From Limiplasma sp034927815 (GTDB lineage: Bacteria > Bacillota > Clostridia > Christensenellales > Aristaeellaceae), in NCBI GenBank assembly GCA_034927815.1, contig JAYFPK010000022.1, positions 1 to 64,000 on the forward strand: 64,000 bases of DNA. The letters are read 5' to 3'. Below are positions 9,468 to 17,196 of this stretch, one piece after another; positions within the stretch are counted from its first letter, which is position 1; each line of letters starts with the position of its first letter. Made by a program: the position numbers and the translations under genes. The notes under the pieces were generated by a model. It worked only from the letters and a program-made list of their open reading frames with translations, did no database searches and had not been told where the DNA came from.

Positions 9468-10421
9468 TTAGATGATGCCGCCGTCCACAAAGCGGCGGCT
9501 CAGACGGTTTGCGCCCCAAACCAGCAGTAGGCTGAAAAACGAGTTGAACATGCTCAAAGCGGTGCTCATGGAATAGCGGTTCATCTGCAAGCCGTACCGG
9601 TAGGCGTACAGCGCCAGGTTTTCCGAATAGGCGGAGGTCATGTCGTTGCCCATGAGAAAGCTGGGGTCAAAGCCGGTGGCGTTGAGCAAATTGCCGATGT
9701 TGAGCACCAGCAGCATCATGATGGTGGGCATGATGCAGGGGATGGTGATGTAGCGGATCTTCCCCAGGCGCGTTACCCCGTCCAGGGTCGCGGCTTCATA
9801 GAGCTGCGCGTCAATGGTGGTGATGGCGGCCAGGTACAGGATCGCGTTCCATCCCATCTCCTTCCAAACCTGCGCCACCGTGACGATGGGCCAGAAGTAC
9901 GTGTCCTTGGACATAAAGGCCACGGGGTTGCCCAGAAGGCCAAGGCGCAGGAGCAAATCGTTGAGCAGGCCCTCCGAGGAGAGGAGGGTATAAAAGATGT
10001 TGGAGATGACCACCCAGGAGATGAAGTGGGGCAGGTAGGAAACGGTCTGGACGCTGCGCTTGAGCGCTTTGGAGCGGACCTCGCTCAGGGCGATGGCCAG
10101 GCCGATGGAGCACAGCGTTCCAAAGAGAATGTTCAGGGCGCTCATGGCAAAGGTGTTTCGCAGAATTTCATAAAACCGCCGGTCGTTGAGAAATTCCATG
10201 AAGTGCTTTGCCCCGACCCATTGGGACGCGAAAATGCCCACCCTGGGCTTGTAATCCTTCAGCGCCATCAGCCAGCCGGAAAGGGGCAGATAGTTGAACA
10301 CAAGCATCCAAAGCCCAAAGGGAAGGGACATTGCCGTGAGGATCTTCTGGCCCCGCAGCCTCTTGAAAAAGCCGGTCTTCTTGGGCTGGACGCTTGCGGA
10401 TACGCTTGCCTTCGCTGTCAT
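9468..10421 (-). CDS. carbohydrate ABC permease (LplB family)
   Basis: First gene of the sugar operon, a 317-residue multi-pass permease. The EAA loop is visible as LYEAATLDGVTRLGKIRYI, and the early NYLPLSGWLMALKDYKP region is typical of LplB/YtcP-type subunits. ATG 10421 (MTAKASVSAS) follows a GAGGAGGGCGG ribosome site. It pairs with the next permease and the binding protein. There is no ATP-binding subunit nearby, so a shared ATPase elsewhere in the genome is expected. A weak promoter-like pair lies about 44 bases upstream. Confidence 0.92.
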   Translation of the reverse strand: MTAKASVSASVQPKKTGFFKRLRGQKILTAMSLPFGLWMLVFNYLPLSGWLMALKDYKPRVGIFASQWVGAKHFMEFLNDRRFYEILRNTFAMSALNILFGTLCSIGLAIALSEVRSKALKRSVQTVSYLPHFISWVVISNIFYTLLSSEGLLNDLLLRLGLLGNPVAFMSKDTYFWPIVTVAQVWKEMGWNAILYLAAITTIDAQLYEAATLDGVTRLGKIRYITIPCIMPTIMMLLVLNIGNLLNATGFDPSFLMGNDMTSAYSENLALYAYRYGLQMNRYSMSTALSMFNSFFSLLLVWGANRLSRRFVDGGII

Positions 10422-10464
10422 GCCGCCCTCCTCTTTTTCATCAGGCGTTCCAATCGTTATGGAT

Positions 10465-10493
10465 AGTATGCGCCAGGAGGAGCCTGGAGGCAA
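10465..10493 (-). promoter_or_regulatory. candidate promoter of the sugar operon with a dyad in its spacer
   Basis: Read on the minus strand, TTGCCT, a 17-base spacer and CATACT form a modest sigma-A-like promoter 44 bases before the first permease start. The spacer contains CCAGG-AGGAG-CCTGG, a small dyad that could be a regulator site. The match to consensus is partial, and the AraC-type regulator may be needed for activity. Confidence 0.4.
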
Positions 10494-10607
10494 TGAACTG
10501 GCTTATGATGCAAGTGAAGAAAATCAAGATGTCAAAAAAGGGCGGGGTGAAAGCATCAAACGGCATGGCGGCGGCGCCCCCGGAAGAAAAATAGAAGGCC
10601 TCCCTCC

Positions 10608-10636
10608 TTGACAACCCCGCTTCCTTGGCGTACAAT
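10608..10636 (+). promoter_or_regulatory. sigma-A promoter of the iron-type ABC operon
   Basis: TTGACA (10608-10613), a 17-base spacer and TACAAT (10631-10636) make a near-consensus promoter. It lies about 190 bases before the first half-transporter gene and directly upstream of two palindromic operators. Strong intrinsic activity restrained by a repressor is the natural reading. Confidence 0.85.
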
Positions 10637-10641
10637 ACCGG

Positions 10642-10659
10642 AGTTAGAGCATGCTAACT
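10642..10659. promoter_or_regulatory. operator 1, AGTTAG-N6-CTAACT palindrome
   Basis: An 18-base site with six-base inverted half-sites begins six bases after the -10 box, so it covers the expected transcription start. It shares half-sites and length with a second copy whose centre is 49 bases away. GTTAG/CTAAC half-sites recall DtxR/IdeR-type metal repressor boxes, but other repressor families cannot be excluded. Confidence 0.7.
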
Positions 10660-10690
10660 GACCGCCGGAAGGCGTTTTCTTCGGCGCGGT

Positions 10691-10708
10691 AGTTAGCAAT
10701 AGCTAACT
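10691..10708. promoter_or_regulatory. operator 2, AGTTAGC-N4-GCTAACT palindrome
   Basis: A perfect seven-base inverted repeat with a four-base centre, in the transcribed leader. The DNA between the two operators is itself an imperfect inverted repeat (arms about 10653-10671 and 10679-10697), so the leader RNA can also fold into a long hairpin. The rest of the leader (10709-10823) holds only the ribosome site. Confidence 0.7.
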
Positions 10709-10823
10709 CATACATCCACAATCAAATCACCGTCCCGGAGGGAGGCCATGGGGAAAGGGCCGGGAAGACCATGGGGAAACAGCGTTGGGTAAAAGCGGGT
10801 CTCGTGTGAAAGGAGCATTTGTA

Positions 10824-12641
10824 ATGCAATCCGCCAAAAAGAGGAAAACCGGCACGGCGCGGCTCTTGGAATTGGCCGCCACCAAAAAACCCTTGATGAT
10901 CGGCTCGTTGATTCTGTCGGCCTTGGCTTCCCTGGCGAGCTTCATCCCTTATCTTGCCATTTATTTTATTGTCCGGGAGATTCTGGGGGCGTTGCCGGAC
11001 ATGGCGGGGCTGAACGCCGCTTTGCTGATCCGCTACGGCTGGCTGGCCTTCGCGGGGGTGGTGGGCAATATCCTGCTGTACTTTGGGGCGTTGAGTTGCT
11101 CCCATATGGCCGCCTTCGGCACGCTGTACGAGCTGAAGGTGAACTTCGCCACCCACCTGGCCAGGGTGCCCCTGGGGTTTCATGTGCGGGTGGGCAGCGG
11201 CAAGCTGCGAAAGATCACGGATGAAAACATCGAAAAGGTGGAGGGCTTCATCGCCCACCAGCTTCCGGACTTGGTGGCCGCCTTTGTGGCCCCCGTGGTG
11301 ATGATCGCCATTTTGATGGTTGTGGACTGGCGCTTTGGCCTTGCGGTGATGGTGGGGGTGCTCGCGGCCTTTGTCATCCAGTTTTCCCTCTACGGCAACG
11401 GGGGCTCCAAGGCCATGATGGCAAAGTACCAAAAGTCCATCGAGGAGATGAACAACGCCTCCGTGGAGTATATCCGGGGCATTTCAGTGGTGAAGGCCTT
11501 CAAGCAGACGGTGTTTTCCTTCCGCCGCCTGCACGATACCATCAAGGCCTACACCTCCATGGTGATCCCCTATACCCTGAGCTGGGAGAACTCCTTCTCC
11601 GGCTTTACCACGCTGGTGAACAACATCTATCTGTTCGTCCTGCCGGTGGTGATTTGGGTAGGGGCCACGGCCACGGATTACGCCGCCTTTGCCGGCACCG
11701 TGATCTTCTATCTCATCTTCGTCCAATCCGCGGCCAGCGTTTTGATGAAGATCATGTATGTGAGCGGCAACGCCATGCGCATCATCGGCGGCGTGGAGGC
11801 CATGGACGAAGTGCTGGCGGAGCCGGAGCTGGCCCAGCCCGCCCGGCCCCAAAGGGTCAGCTCCCACGACGTGGAGTTTCGGGACGTGACCTTCTCCTAT
11901 GACCGGGACCGGGAAACCGAGGCGCTGTCCGGCGTTTCCTTCCTGGCAAGGCAGGGGGAGGTCACCGCCATCGTGGGCCCCTCCGGCGGAGGCAAGAGCA
12001 CCATCGCCCATTTGATTCCCCGCTTCTTTGACGTGAGCGCGGGGGAGATCCGCATCGGCGGGGTGGACATCCGGCAGATGGACACCCATTTCCTGATGGA
12101 CCAGGTCAGCTTTGTGTTTCAGGATGTGTTTTTGTTCAAGCAAAGCGTGCTGGACAACATCCGCATGGGCAACCAGGCCGCCACCCAGGAGCAGGTGATG
12201 GCGGCGGCCAAGGCGGCCCAGTGCCACGATTTCATCATGAAGCTGCCCAAGGGCTACCAGACGGTGATCGGCACCCGGGGCGTGCATCTCTCGGGCGGGG
12301 AGAAGCAGCGCCTGGCCATTGCCCGGGCCATCGTCAAGGACGCGCCCATCGTGGTGCTGGACGAGGCCACCGCCTTTGCAGACCCTGAAAACGAGCACCT
12401 GATCCAAAAGGCCTTTGAGCGGCTGATGAAAAACAAGACCGTGGTGATGATCGCCCACCGCCTTTCCACCGTGCGGGGCGCCAACAACATCATCGTGGTG
12501 GAGGGCGGCAAGGTGATCGAGCAAGGGACCCATGACGAACTGCTGCAAAGGGGCGGAAAGTACCAGGCCATGTGGCGCACCTATACCCAAAGCACAAGTT
12601 GGAGCATGGCGAAACAAAAGGAGGTGCGCGCCCATGCCTAA
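10824..12641 (+). CDS. ABC half-transporter, YbtP/IrtA-like siderophore type
   Basis: A 605-residue fusion of a six-helix membrane domain (about 1-335) and an ATPase domain (about 350-590). Walker A is GPSGGGKST (about 385), the signature is HLSGGEKQRLAIARAI, and Walker B runs into DEATAFADPENEHLIQ. The AFADPENE wording is typical of YbtPQ/IrtAB-type half-transporters, which have exporter architecture but import ferric siderophores. ATG 10824 follows AAAGGAG; an upstream in-frame start lacks a good site. Its stop overlaps the partner gene by eight bases. Import of an iron chelate is inferred from the family, the operators and the flavodoxin neighbour; export is possible. Confidence 0.88.
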   Translation: MQSAKKRKTGTARLLELAATKKPLMIGSLILSALASLASFIPYLAIYFIVREILGALPDMAGLNAALLIRYGWLAFAGVVGNILLYFGALSCSHMAAFGTLYELKVNFATHLARVPLGFHVRVGSGKLRKITDENIEKVEGFIAHQLPDLVAAFVAPVVMIAILMVVDWRFGLAVMVGVLAAFVIQFSLYGNGGSKAMMAKYQKSIEEMNNASVEYIRGISVVKAFKQTVFSFRRLHDTIKAYTSMVIPYTLSWENSFSGFTTLVNNIYLFVLPVVIWVGATATDYAAFAGTVIFYLIFVQSAASVLMKIMYVSGNAMRIIGGVEAMDEVLAEPELAQPARPQRVSSHDVEFRDVTFSYDRDRETEALSGVSFLARQGEVTAIVGPSGGGKSTIAHLIPRFFDVSAGEIRIGGVDIRQMDTHFLMDQVSFVFQDVFLFKQSVLDNIRMGNQAATQEQVMAAAKAAQCHDFIMKLPKGYQTVIGTRGVHLSGGEKQRLAIARAIVKDAPIVVLDEATAFADPENEHLIQKAFERLMKNKTVVMIAHRLSTVRGANNIIVVEGGKVIEQGTHDELLQRGGKYQAMWRTYTQSTSWSMAKQKEVRAHA

Positions 12642-14382
12642 ACTGCAAGCCGCGCTGATGCTTACGGACAGGGGGTACAAGGACCTCAAGGCGGCCATTG
12701 CCGCCTGTACCCTGACCAATTTTTCCATGATGCTGCCCTTTGGCGTGATGATCCAGGTGATCCTGGAGCTGATCAAGCCCCTCACCGGCGGGGAAATCTC
12801 CTGGTCCAGGATGTGGATTTTGTTCGGGGCGGGGGTGGCGGCCGCGGTGATCGTCTTCCTGTGCAACAAGAACGACTACAAGAAAACCTACGTGGCCTCC
12901 TACATCCAGAGCGAAAGCACCCGCATCGCCCTGGCGGAGCATATCCGCAAGCTGCCCATGAGCCTGTTTAACTCCAAGGACCTGTCGGAGCTGACCACCA
13001 ATCTCATGGACGACGTAGCCACCAGCGAGCATGTGCTCAGCCATATCGCGCCCCAGCTTTTCGCCAACGCCATCTCCATCACCGTGATCTGCGCCCTGAT
13101 GGCCCTGATGGACTGGCGGATGGCCCTGAGCATGTTCATCACCGTGCCCCTGGCGTTTTTCATCATCGTGTTCAGCCGCAGAATCTACGGCAAGCTGCAC
13201 CAGCGGCATATGGACGCCAAGCTGGCGGCCTCCGGCCAGGTGCAGGAATACATCGAGGGCATCAAGGTGATCCGCGCCTGCAACCTGGACGGGGAGAAGT
13301 TCTCCGCCCTGGAGAAGGCGCTGCGCACCATGAAGCGCCTGGCTATCGCCATGGAGTTTGGCACCGGGGTCTTTGTCACCGGGGCGCAGGTGGTGCTCCA
13401 GGCGGGCATCGGGCTGACGGTGCTGCTGGGGGCCACGCTGCTTACCGGCGGGCAGCTGGACTTTGTTTCCATGCTGATGTTCGTGCTGATCGTGGTGCGG
13501 ATCTACGGCCCGATTCTGGTGGAGCTGACGCTGCTGCCTGAGCTGTTTTACTTCCAGATCGCCATTGGGCGCATGCGCAGCCTGATGGCCTTCAAGCCCA
13601 TGGAGGGGGAGGCCGACAAGGAGCTTGGCAGCTTTGACATCCGGTTTCAGGATGTGGATTTCCACTACAACCAGGAGGGAGAGCAGACCATCAGCGGGAT
13701 GAATGCCTCCATTCCCGCCGGGGGCATTACGGCGCTGGTGGGGCCCTCCGGCAGCGGCAAGAGCACCGTGTCCAGGCTGATCGCCCGCTTTTGGGACGTG
13801 GACAAAGGGAGCGTCACCATCGGGGGCCTGAACGTGAAAGACCTGGACCCGGAGCATTTGATGAGCTATATGAGCTTTGTGTTCCAGGACGTGGTGCTGT
13901 TCAACGATACCATTTACAACAACATCCGCATCGGCGACCTGAACGCCACCCGGGAGGAGGTGATGGCCGCCGCCCAGGCCGCCTGCTGCGACGAGTTTGT
14001 GCAAAAGCTCCCCCAGGGGTACGATACCATGCTGGGGGAAAACGGGGCCACCCTGTCCGGGGGCGAGCGCCAGCGGCTGTCCATCGCCCGGGCGCTGCTC
14101 AAGGACGCGCCCATCGTGCTGCTGGACGAGGCCACCGCTTCCCTGGACCCGGAGAATGAAGTGCTCATCCAAAAGGCCATTTCCACGCTGATTGAAAACA
14201 AGACGGTGATCGTCATCGCCCACCGCCTGCGCACCATCACAGGGGCGGACCGGATCATCGTCCTGGACAGGGGCCGGGTGGTGGAAGAGGGCAGCCATGA
14301 GGAGCTGGTGGCCCGGGATGGCCTCTACCACAGGCTCTTTACCCTCCAGCAGGAGAGCCAGGGATGGAGCGTGGGAGCATGA
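12634..14382 (+). CDS. ABC half-transporter, YbtQ/IrtB-like partner
   Basis: A 582-residue membrane-ATPase fusion that should heterodimerise with the preceding protein. It has Walker A GPSGSGKST, signature TLSGGERQRLSIARALL, and Walker B followed by DEATASLDPENE. Residues 1-320 hold the membrane helices. ATG 12634 lies inside the end of the previous gene (an eight-base overlap including its stop), preceded by AAAGGAGG. An upstream extension of the frame has no ribosome site. The stop overlaps the DUF3793 start as ATGA, so the four genes 10824-15376 form one translationally coupled unit. Confidence 0.88.
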   Translation: MPKLQAALMLTDRGYKDLKAAIAACTLTNFSMMLPFGVMIQVILELIKPLTGGEISWSRMWILFGAGVAAAVIVFLCNKNDYKKTYVASYIQSESTRIALAEHIRKLPMSLFNSKDLSELTTNLMDDVATSEHVLSHIAPQLFANAISITVICALMALMDWRMALSMFITVPLAFFIIVFSRRIYGKLHQRHMDAKLAASGQVQEYIEGIKVIRACNLDGEKFSALEKALRTMKRLAIAMEFGTGVFVTGAQVVLQAGIGLTVLLGATLLTGGQLDFVSMLMFVLIVVRIYGPILVELTLLPELFYFQIAIGRMRSLMAFKPMEGEADKELGSFDIRFQDVDFHYNQEGEQTISGMNASIPAGGITALVGPSGSGKSTVSRLIARFWDVDKGSVTIGGLNVKDLDPEHLMSYMSFVFQDVVLFNDTIYNNIRIGDLNATREEVMAAAQAACCDEFVQKLPQGYDTMLGENGATLSGGERQRLSIARALLKDAPIVLLDEATASLDPENEVLIQKAISTLIENKTVIVIAHRLRTITGADRIIVLDRGRVVEEGSHEELVARDGLYHRLFTLQQESQGWSVGA

Positions 14383-14945
14383 GCGCCTTTGACCACAAGC
14401 TGGCCTTGCATTGCGCCCCCACCTTGGCGGGGGTCAAGCCCGCCAACCTCATCTCCCTGGGATGGGAGGAGTGGGAGGCCATGCGGCAGGGCATTGCCCG
14501 CAGCGGGCGGACCTTTGTGGGCAGGCAGATTTTCTTCCGCAGGCTGGCCTGCTGCCAGCGCCGGGTGCTTTTGCTGGTATACCGCCGGGACCTGCTGGCA
14601 AAGCGGTTGGCCCTGCCGGAAAACCGCCGGATTCTGGAGCGCTACGGCTACGCCCCCCAGGAGCGGCTGGGGGCGCAGCTTGCCAGGCTGGCGGCCCGGA
14701 TCGCGCAATCGGAGGGCTTTCCCCATGAAATCGGGGTGTTTTTGGGATATCCCCCGGAGGATGTGCTGGGGTTTATCCGGCATGGGGGCAAAAACCACCG
14801 CCTATGCGGCTGCTGGAAGGTCTATGGAAATCCCGCGGAGGCAAAGAAGCTCTTTTCCGTCTATGAGCACGCCCGCTGCTTTTTCTGCCAGCAGGTGCTG
14901 GGCGGCGAGGAAATACAAAACATTCAATACGGAGGGATTGCGTAA
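14379..14945 (+). CDS. DUF3793 family protein
   Basis: A 188-residue soluble protein of unknown activity. Recognisable DUF3793 elements are the early HCAPTLAGVKPANLISL, the central HEIGVFLGYPPEDVLGFI, and a Cys-containing C-terminus with CGCWKVYG and FSVYEHARCFFCQ. The family is often found beside flavodoxins and iron-transport genes in Clostridia (prior knowledge), which fits this operon. ATG 14379 overlaps the previous stop codon (ATGA), and the stop overlaps the flavodoxin start by one base. A role in iron-limited metabolism or heme/siderophore iron release is inference. Confidence 0.82.
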   Translation: MSAFDHKLALHCAPTLAGVKPANLISLGWEEWEAMRQGIARSGRTFVGRQIFFRRLACCQRRVLLLVYRRDLLAKRLALPENRRILERYGYAPQERLGAQLARLAARIAQSEGFPHEIGVFLGYPPEDVLGFIRHGGKNHRLCGCWKVYGNPAEAKKLFSVYEHARCFFCQQVLGGEEIQNIQYGGIA

Positions 14946-15376
14946 TGGAAAAGGTAGCGGTGGCGTACTGGTCCGGGACCGGGAATACCCAGCAGATGGC
15001 GGAGGCCGTGGCCCAGGGGGCCAAGGACGCGGGAGCGGAGGTGACCCTCGCCGAGGTGGGGAACCTCTCCGCCCAAGAGGCGGCGGAGTATGAGCGCATC
15101 GCCTTCGGCTGCCCCAGCATGGGGGACGAGGTGCTGGAGGAAAGCGAAATGGAGCCCTTCTTCTCCGAAATCCAACCCCTGCTCTCCGGCAAGAAGGTGG
15201 CCCTGTTCGGCTCCTACGGCTGGGGCGACGGCCAGTGGATGCGGGACTGGGAGGAGCGGGTGAAGGAGGCGGGAGCCAGCCTTTGCGCAAGCGAAGGGGT
15301 CATCTGCAACGAAGCCCCTGACGACGAGGCCCTGGAGGCCTGCCGGAAGCTGGGGGAAAGCCTGGCCGGGATGTGA
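14945..15376 (+). CDS. short-chain flavodoxin
   Basis: A 143-residue FMN-binding electron carrier. The phosphate-binding loop is WSGTGNTQQMAE near the N-terminus. A second flavin loop, FGCPSMGDEVLEE, and GSYGWGDGQWM follow in the expected order. Flavodoxins replace ferredoxin when iron is scarce (established knowledge), so its place as last gene behind siderophore-type transporters supports iron regulation of the whole operon. The start codon shares one base with the DUF3793 stop (TAATG). A terminator hairpin follows 65 bases later. Confidence 0.93.
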   Translation: MEKVAVAYWSGTGNTQQMAEAVAQGAKDAGAEVTLAEVGNLSAQEAAEYERIAFGCPSMGDEVLEESEMEPFFSEIQPLLSGKKVALFGSYGWGDGQWMRDWEERVKEAGASLCASEGVICNEAPDDEALEACRKLGESLAGM

Positions 15377-15440
15377 GGGAGAAGGGGCCTGGCGGGAGGC
15401 CCCCGCCCCCCCTGCCCCTGGCCGCCCCCAATGTTACGAG

Positions 15441-15476
15441 AACCCGCACGCTGTGACAGGAACAGCGTGCGGGTTT
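15441..15476 (+). terminator. rho-independent terminator after the flavodoxin operon
   Basis: A perfect 14-base-pair stem (AACCCGCACGCTGT at 15441-15454 with its complement at 15462-15475) and a seven-base loop, with a short T run at its edge. It closes the operon from 10824. The rest of 15377-15704 holds no gene, only this hairpin and the next promoter. Confidence 0.75.
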
Positions 15477-15631
15477 CGCTTAGGGGGAAGGGAAGGATGG
15501 CTTCCAAGCAGAGGGCCCCAGGGCACGGCGTGGGCCGGCGCATGGGAGGGGCGGGCATGAAGCCGGTGACGGGATTGAGGGGGCGAAGAATGCATATACA
15601 AAATTCGGAATGGTCCTTTTCAAAAAGCGTC

Positions 15632-15660
15632 TTGGCATTTTTGGCCGCCGCTGTTATGAT
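15632..15660 (+). promoter_or_regulatory. sigma-A promoter of the orphan binding-protein gene
   Basis: TTGGCA, a 17-base spacer and TATGAT lie about 45 bases before the ATG at 15705. Both boxes match consensus well, indicating an independent transcript. Confidence 0.7.
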
Positions 15661-15704
15661 GGACATAACAAGGCGCATACTGCTTGCGGCAGGAGGGATC
15701 TTTC

Positions 15705-17057
15705 ATGCAAAGGCTCGTTGCTGCCTCCCAAAGAGGGATATCCTTGGCTCTGGTTCTTTTGTTGTTGTTCACCAACGCCGCCTGGGCCTCCCAACGCACT
15801 TTGACCATTGCCGGATACGACAGCATCGAAACCATTTTGGGGTTTGAAAGCCGGAACAGAGGTGTCGTGATTCGGCAACCCGAGGGGTTTACGGATCTTT
15901 TTGAAGCCATCAGGGTGAACGCGGTCAACCAAGACACGGCGGTGGACATCTACATCGTTCCGCTTTTATGGGGCAATTTTCACAGGCTCCGGGAGAAGGG
16001 GTATTGCTATAACCTTCAGGAATCCTCCGTTTTATCCGGCTCTGTGCGGCGGATGTATCCGCAGCTCACCGGTATTTTTGCCTCGGAAGAGGGTGTTTGG
16101 GCATACCCGCTTTCAGCCTCCGGGAGCATTCTGTGCGTGAATGAGCATGCGCGTATGGAGCTTGGCATAACCGGCGCGGAGCTGCCCGCCACATTTGAAG
16201 AATTTTTGGAATTGGCGATCACGTGGAATGATCGGTATGGGGATAATGCGGGGGGAATCCAGTTTTGGAGCTACGATACTTCATCTGTCAATAGGATGGT
16301 CTCAAATTTGATGGATATGTATATTCTTTACTGCGATGAGAATGGTGTCGATATTACTTTTGAGAACGAACAATTCGAAATGCTTTTATCCCTGATTGAT
16401 GACAATCGTGACGCATTACAGGCACTGGATCAGCAAAGCCCGAATCCTTTTGGGGCAGAGTATCTTTTTTCCCGTGAGGACTTTACCAACAGCATGAGTC
16501 GTAATCTCGGATGGATGCCGCTGGAACTCTCCCTATACGAGGAGGGCACCGCTTATTATCCACTGATACTTACAGTTTATTTCATCAATCCTTTTAGCCA
16601 GAATATTGACTTGGCGATGGAGTATTTGGAATATTACAGCAAACATATGGACCCCGCCACACAAATGATCCTTTGTCAATCGTATGCGCAGCCGGTGGCG
16701 GACCCAAGCGTCGAAGCGGAGATTGCCTTTTATGAAGGGGAATATGAACGGTTGAAGGCTTTGGCGGAAGCGGAAACAGGAGAGAAGGCCGCTGTGCAAA
16801 ATCTGTTGGCGGAGGCCAAGGATACGCTGGATTGGCTGGCGTCCAAGCGGTGGCTGCTCTCGGAAGAGGATATCGCCTATTACCATGGCATCGTTTCCAA
16901 AGTCGCGGTGTTGGGCAAATCCACAGGGGTTTCCCTTGTTCGGGAACAGTTTGACCCATTGGTCATGAAACTGATCGAGGGTACGGTTTCCGTGCCGGAA
17001 TTTTTGGGGAAAATGCAGGAGATTCTTCGGAGGATGCGCCTGGAAAGCGAAACGTGA
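15705..17057 (+). CDS. orphan extracellular solute-binding-like protein
   Basis: A 450-residue secreted protein. An N-terminal signal peptide (LALVLLLLFTNAAWA, cleavage near AWAS) is followed by a periplasmic-binding fold of family 1 type, with motifs such as VDIYIVPLLWGNFHRL and EGVWAYPLSASGSILCVN. No lipobox is seen. The ATG at 15705 follows AGGAGGGATC. No permease or ATPase lies on either side, so it may act with a distant transporter or as a sensor. Base composition is visibly more AT-rich than its neighbours, which suggests different ancestry. It is monocistronic between its own promoter and a shared terminator. Confidence 0.75.
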   Translation: MQRLVAASQRGISLALVLLLLFTNAAWASQRTLTIAGYDSIETILGFESRNRGVVIRQPEGFTDLFEAIRVNAVNQDTAVDIYIVPLLWGNFHRLREKGYCYNLQESSVLSGSVRRMYPQLTGIFASEEGVWAYPLSASGSILCVNEHARMELGITGAELPATFEEFLELAITWNDRYGDNAGGIQFWSYDTSSVNRMVSNLMDMYILYCDENGVDITFENEQFEMLLSLIDDNRDALQALDQQSPNPFGAEYLFSREDFTNSMSRNLGWMPLELSLYEEGTAYYPLILTVYFINPFSQNIDLAMEYLEYYSKHMDPATQMILCQSYAQPVADPSVEAEIAFYEGEYERLKALAEAETGEKAAVQNLLAEAKDTLDWLASKRWLLSEEDIAYYHGIVSKVAVLGKSTGVSLVREQFDPLVMKLIEGTVSVPEFLGKMQEILRRMRLESET

Positions 17058-17145
17058 TCCAAATTGGCCGTTTCCTACGGGTGTGGAGGAATAGAGTCAT
17101 ACGCCCAAGGCAAATGGGAATGATCCCAAGCGCCGCAAGAGATAA

Positions 17146-17185
17146 AAAGGCGGCCCCCGTTTCCTCCGGGGGCCGTCTTTCCCTT
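17146..17185. terminator. bidirectional terminator between the orphan binding protein and ypeB
   Basis: AAAGGCGGCCCCCG (17146-17159) pairs with CGGGGGCCGTCTTT (17167-17180), with one wobble pair. T-rich sequence follows on the plus strand and A-rich sequence precedes it, so it can stop both converging transcripts. Confidence 0.8.
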
Positions 17186-17196
17186 TCCTCCTTTTT

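Noticed and set aside
7001..9475. 824-codon open frame on the plus strand
   Set aside because: Spans the complements of the binding protein and permease; composition is typical of antisense frames in GC-rich DNA.
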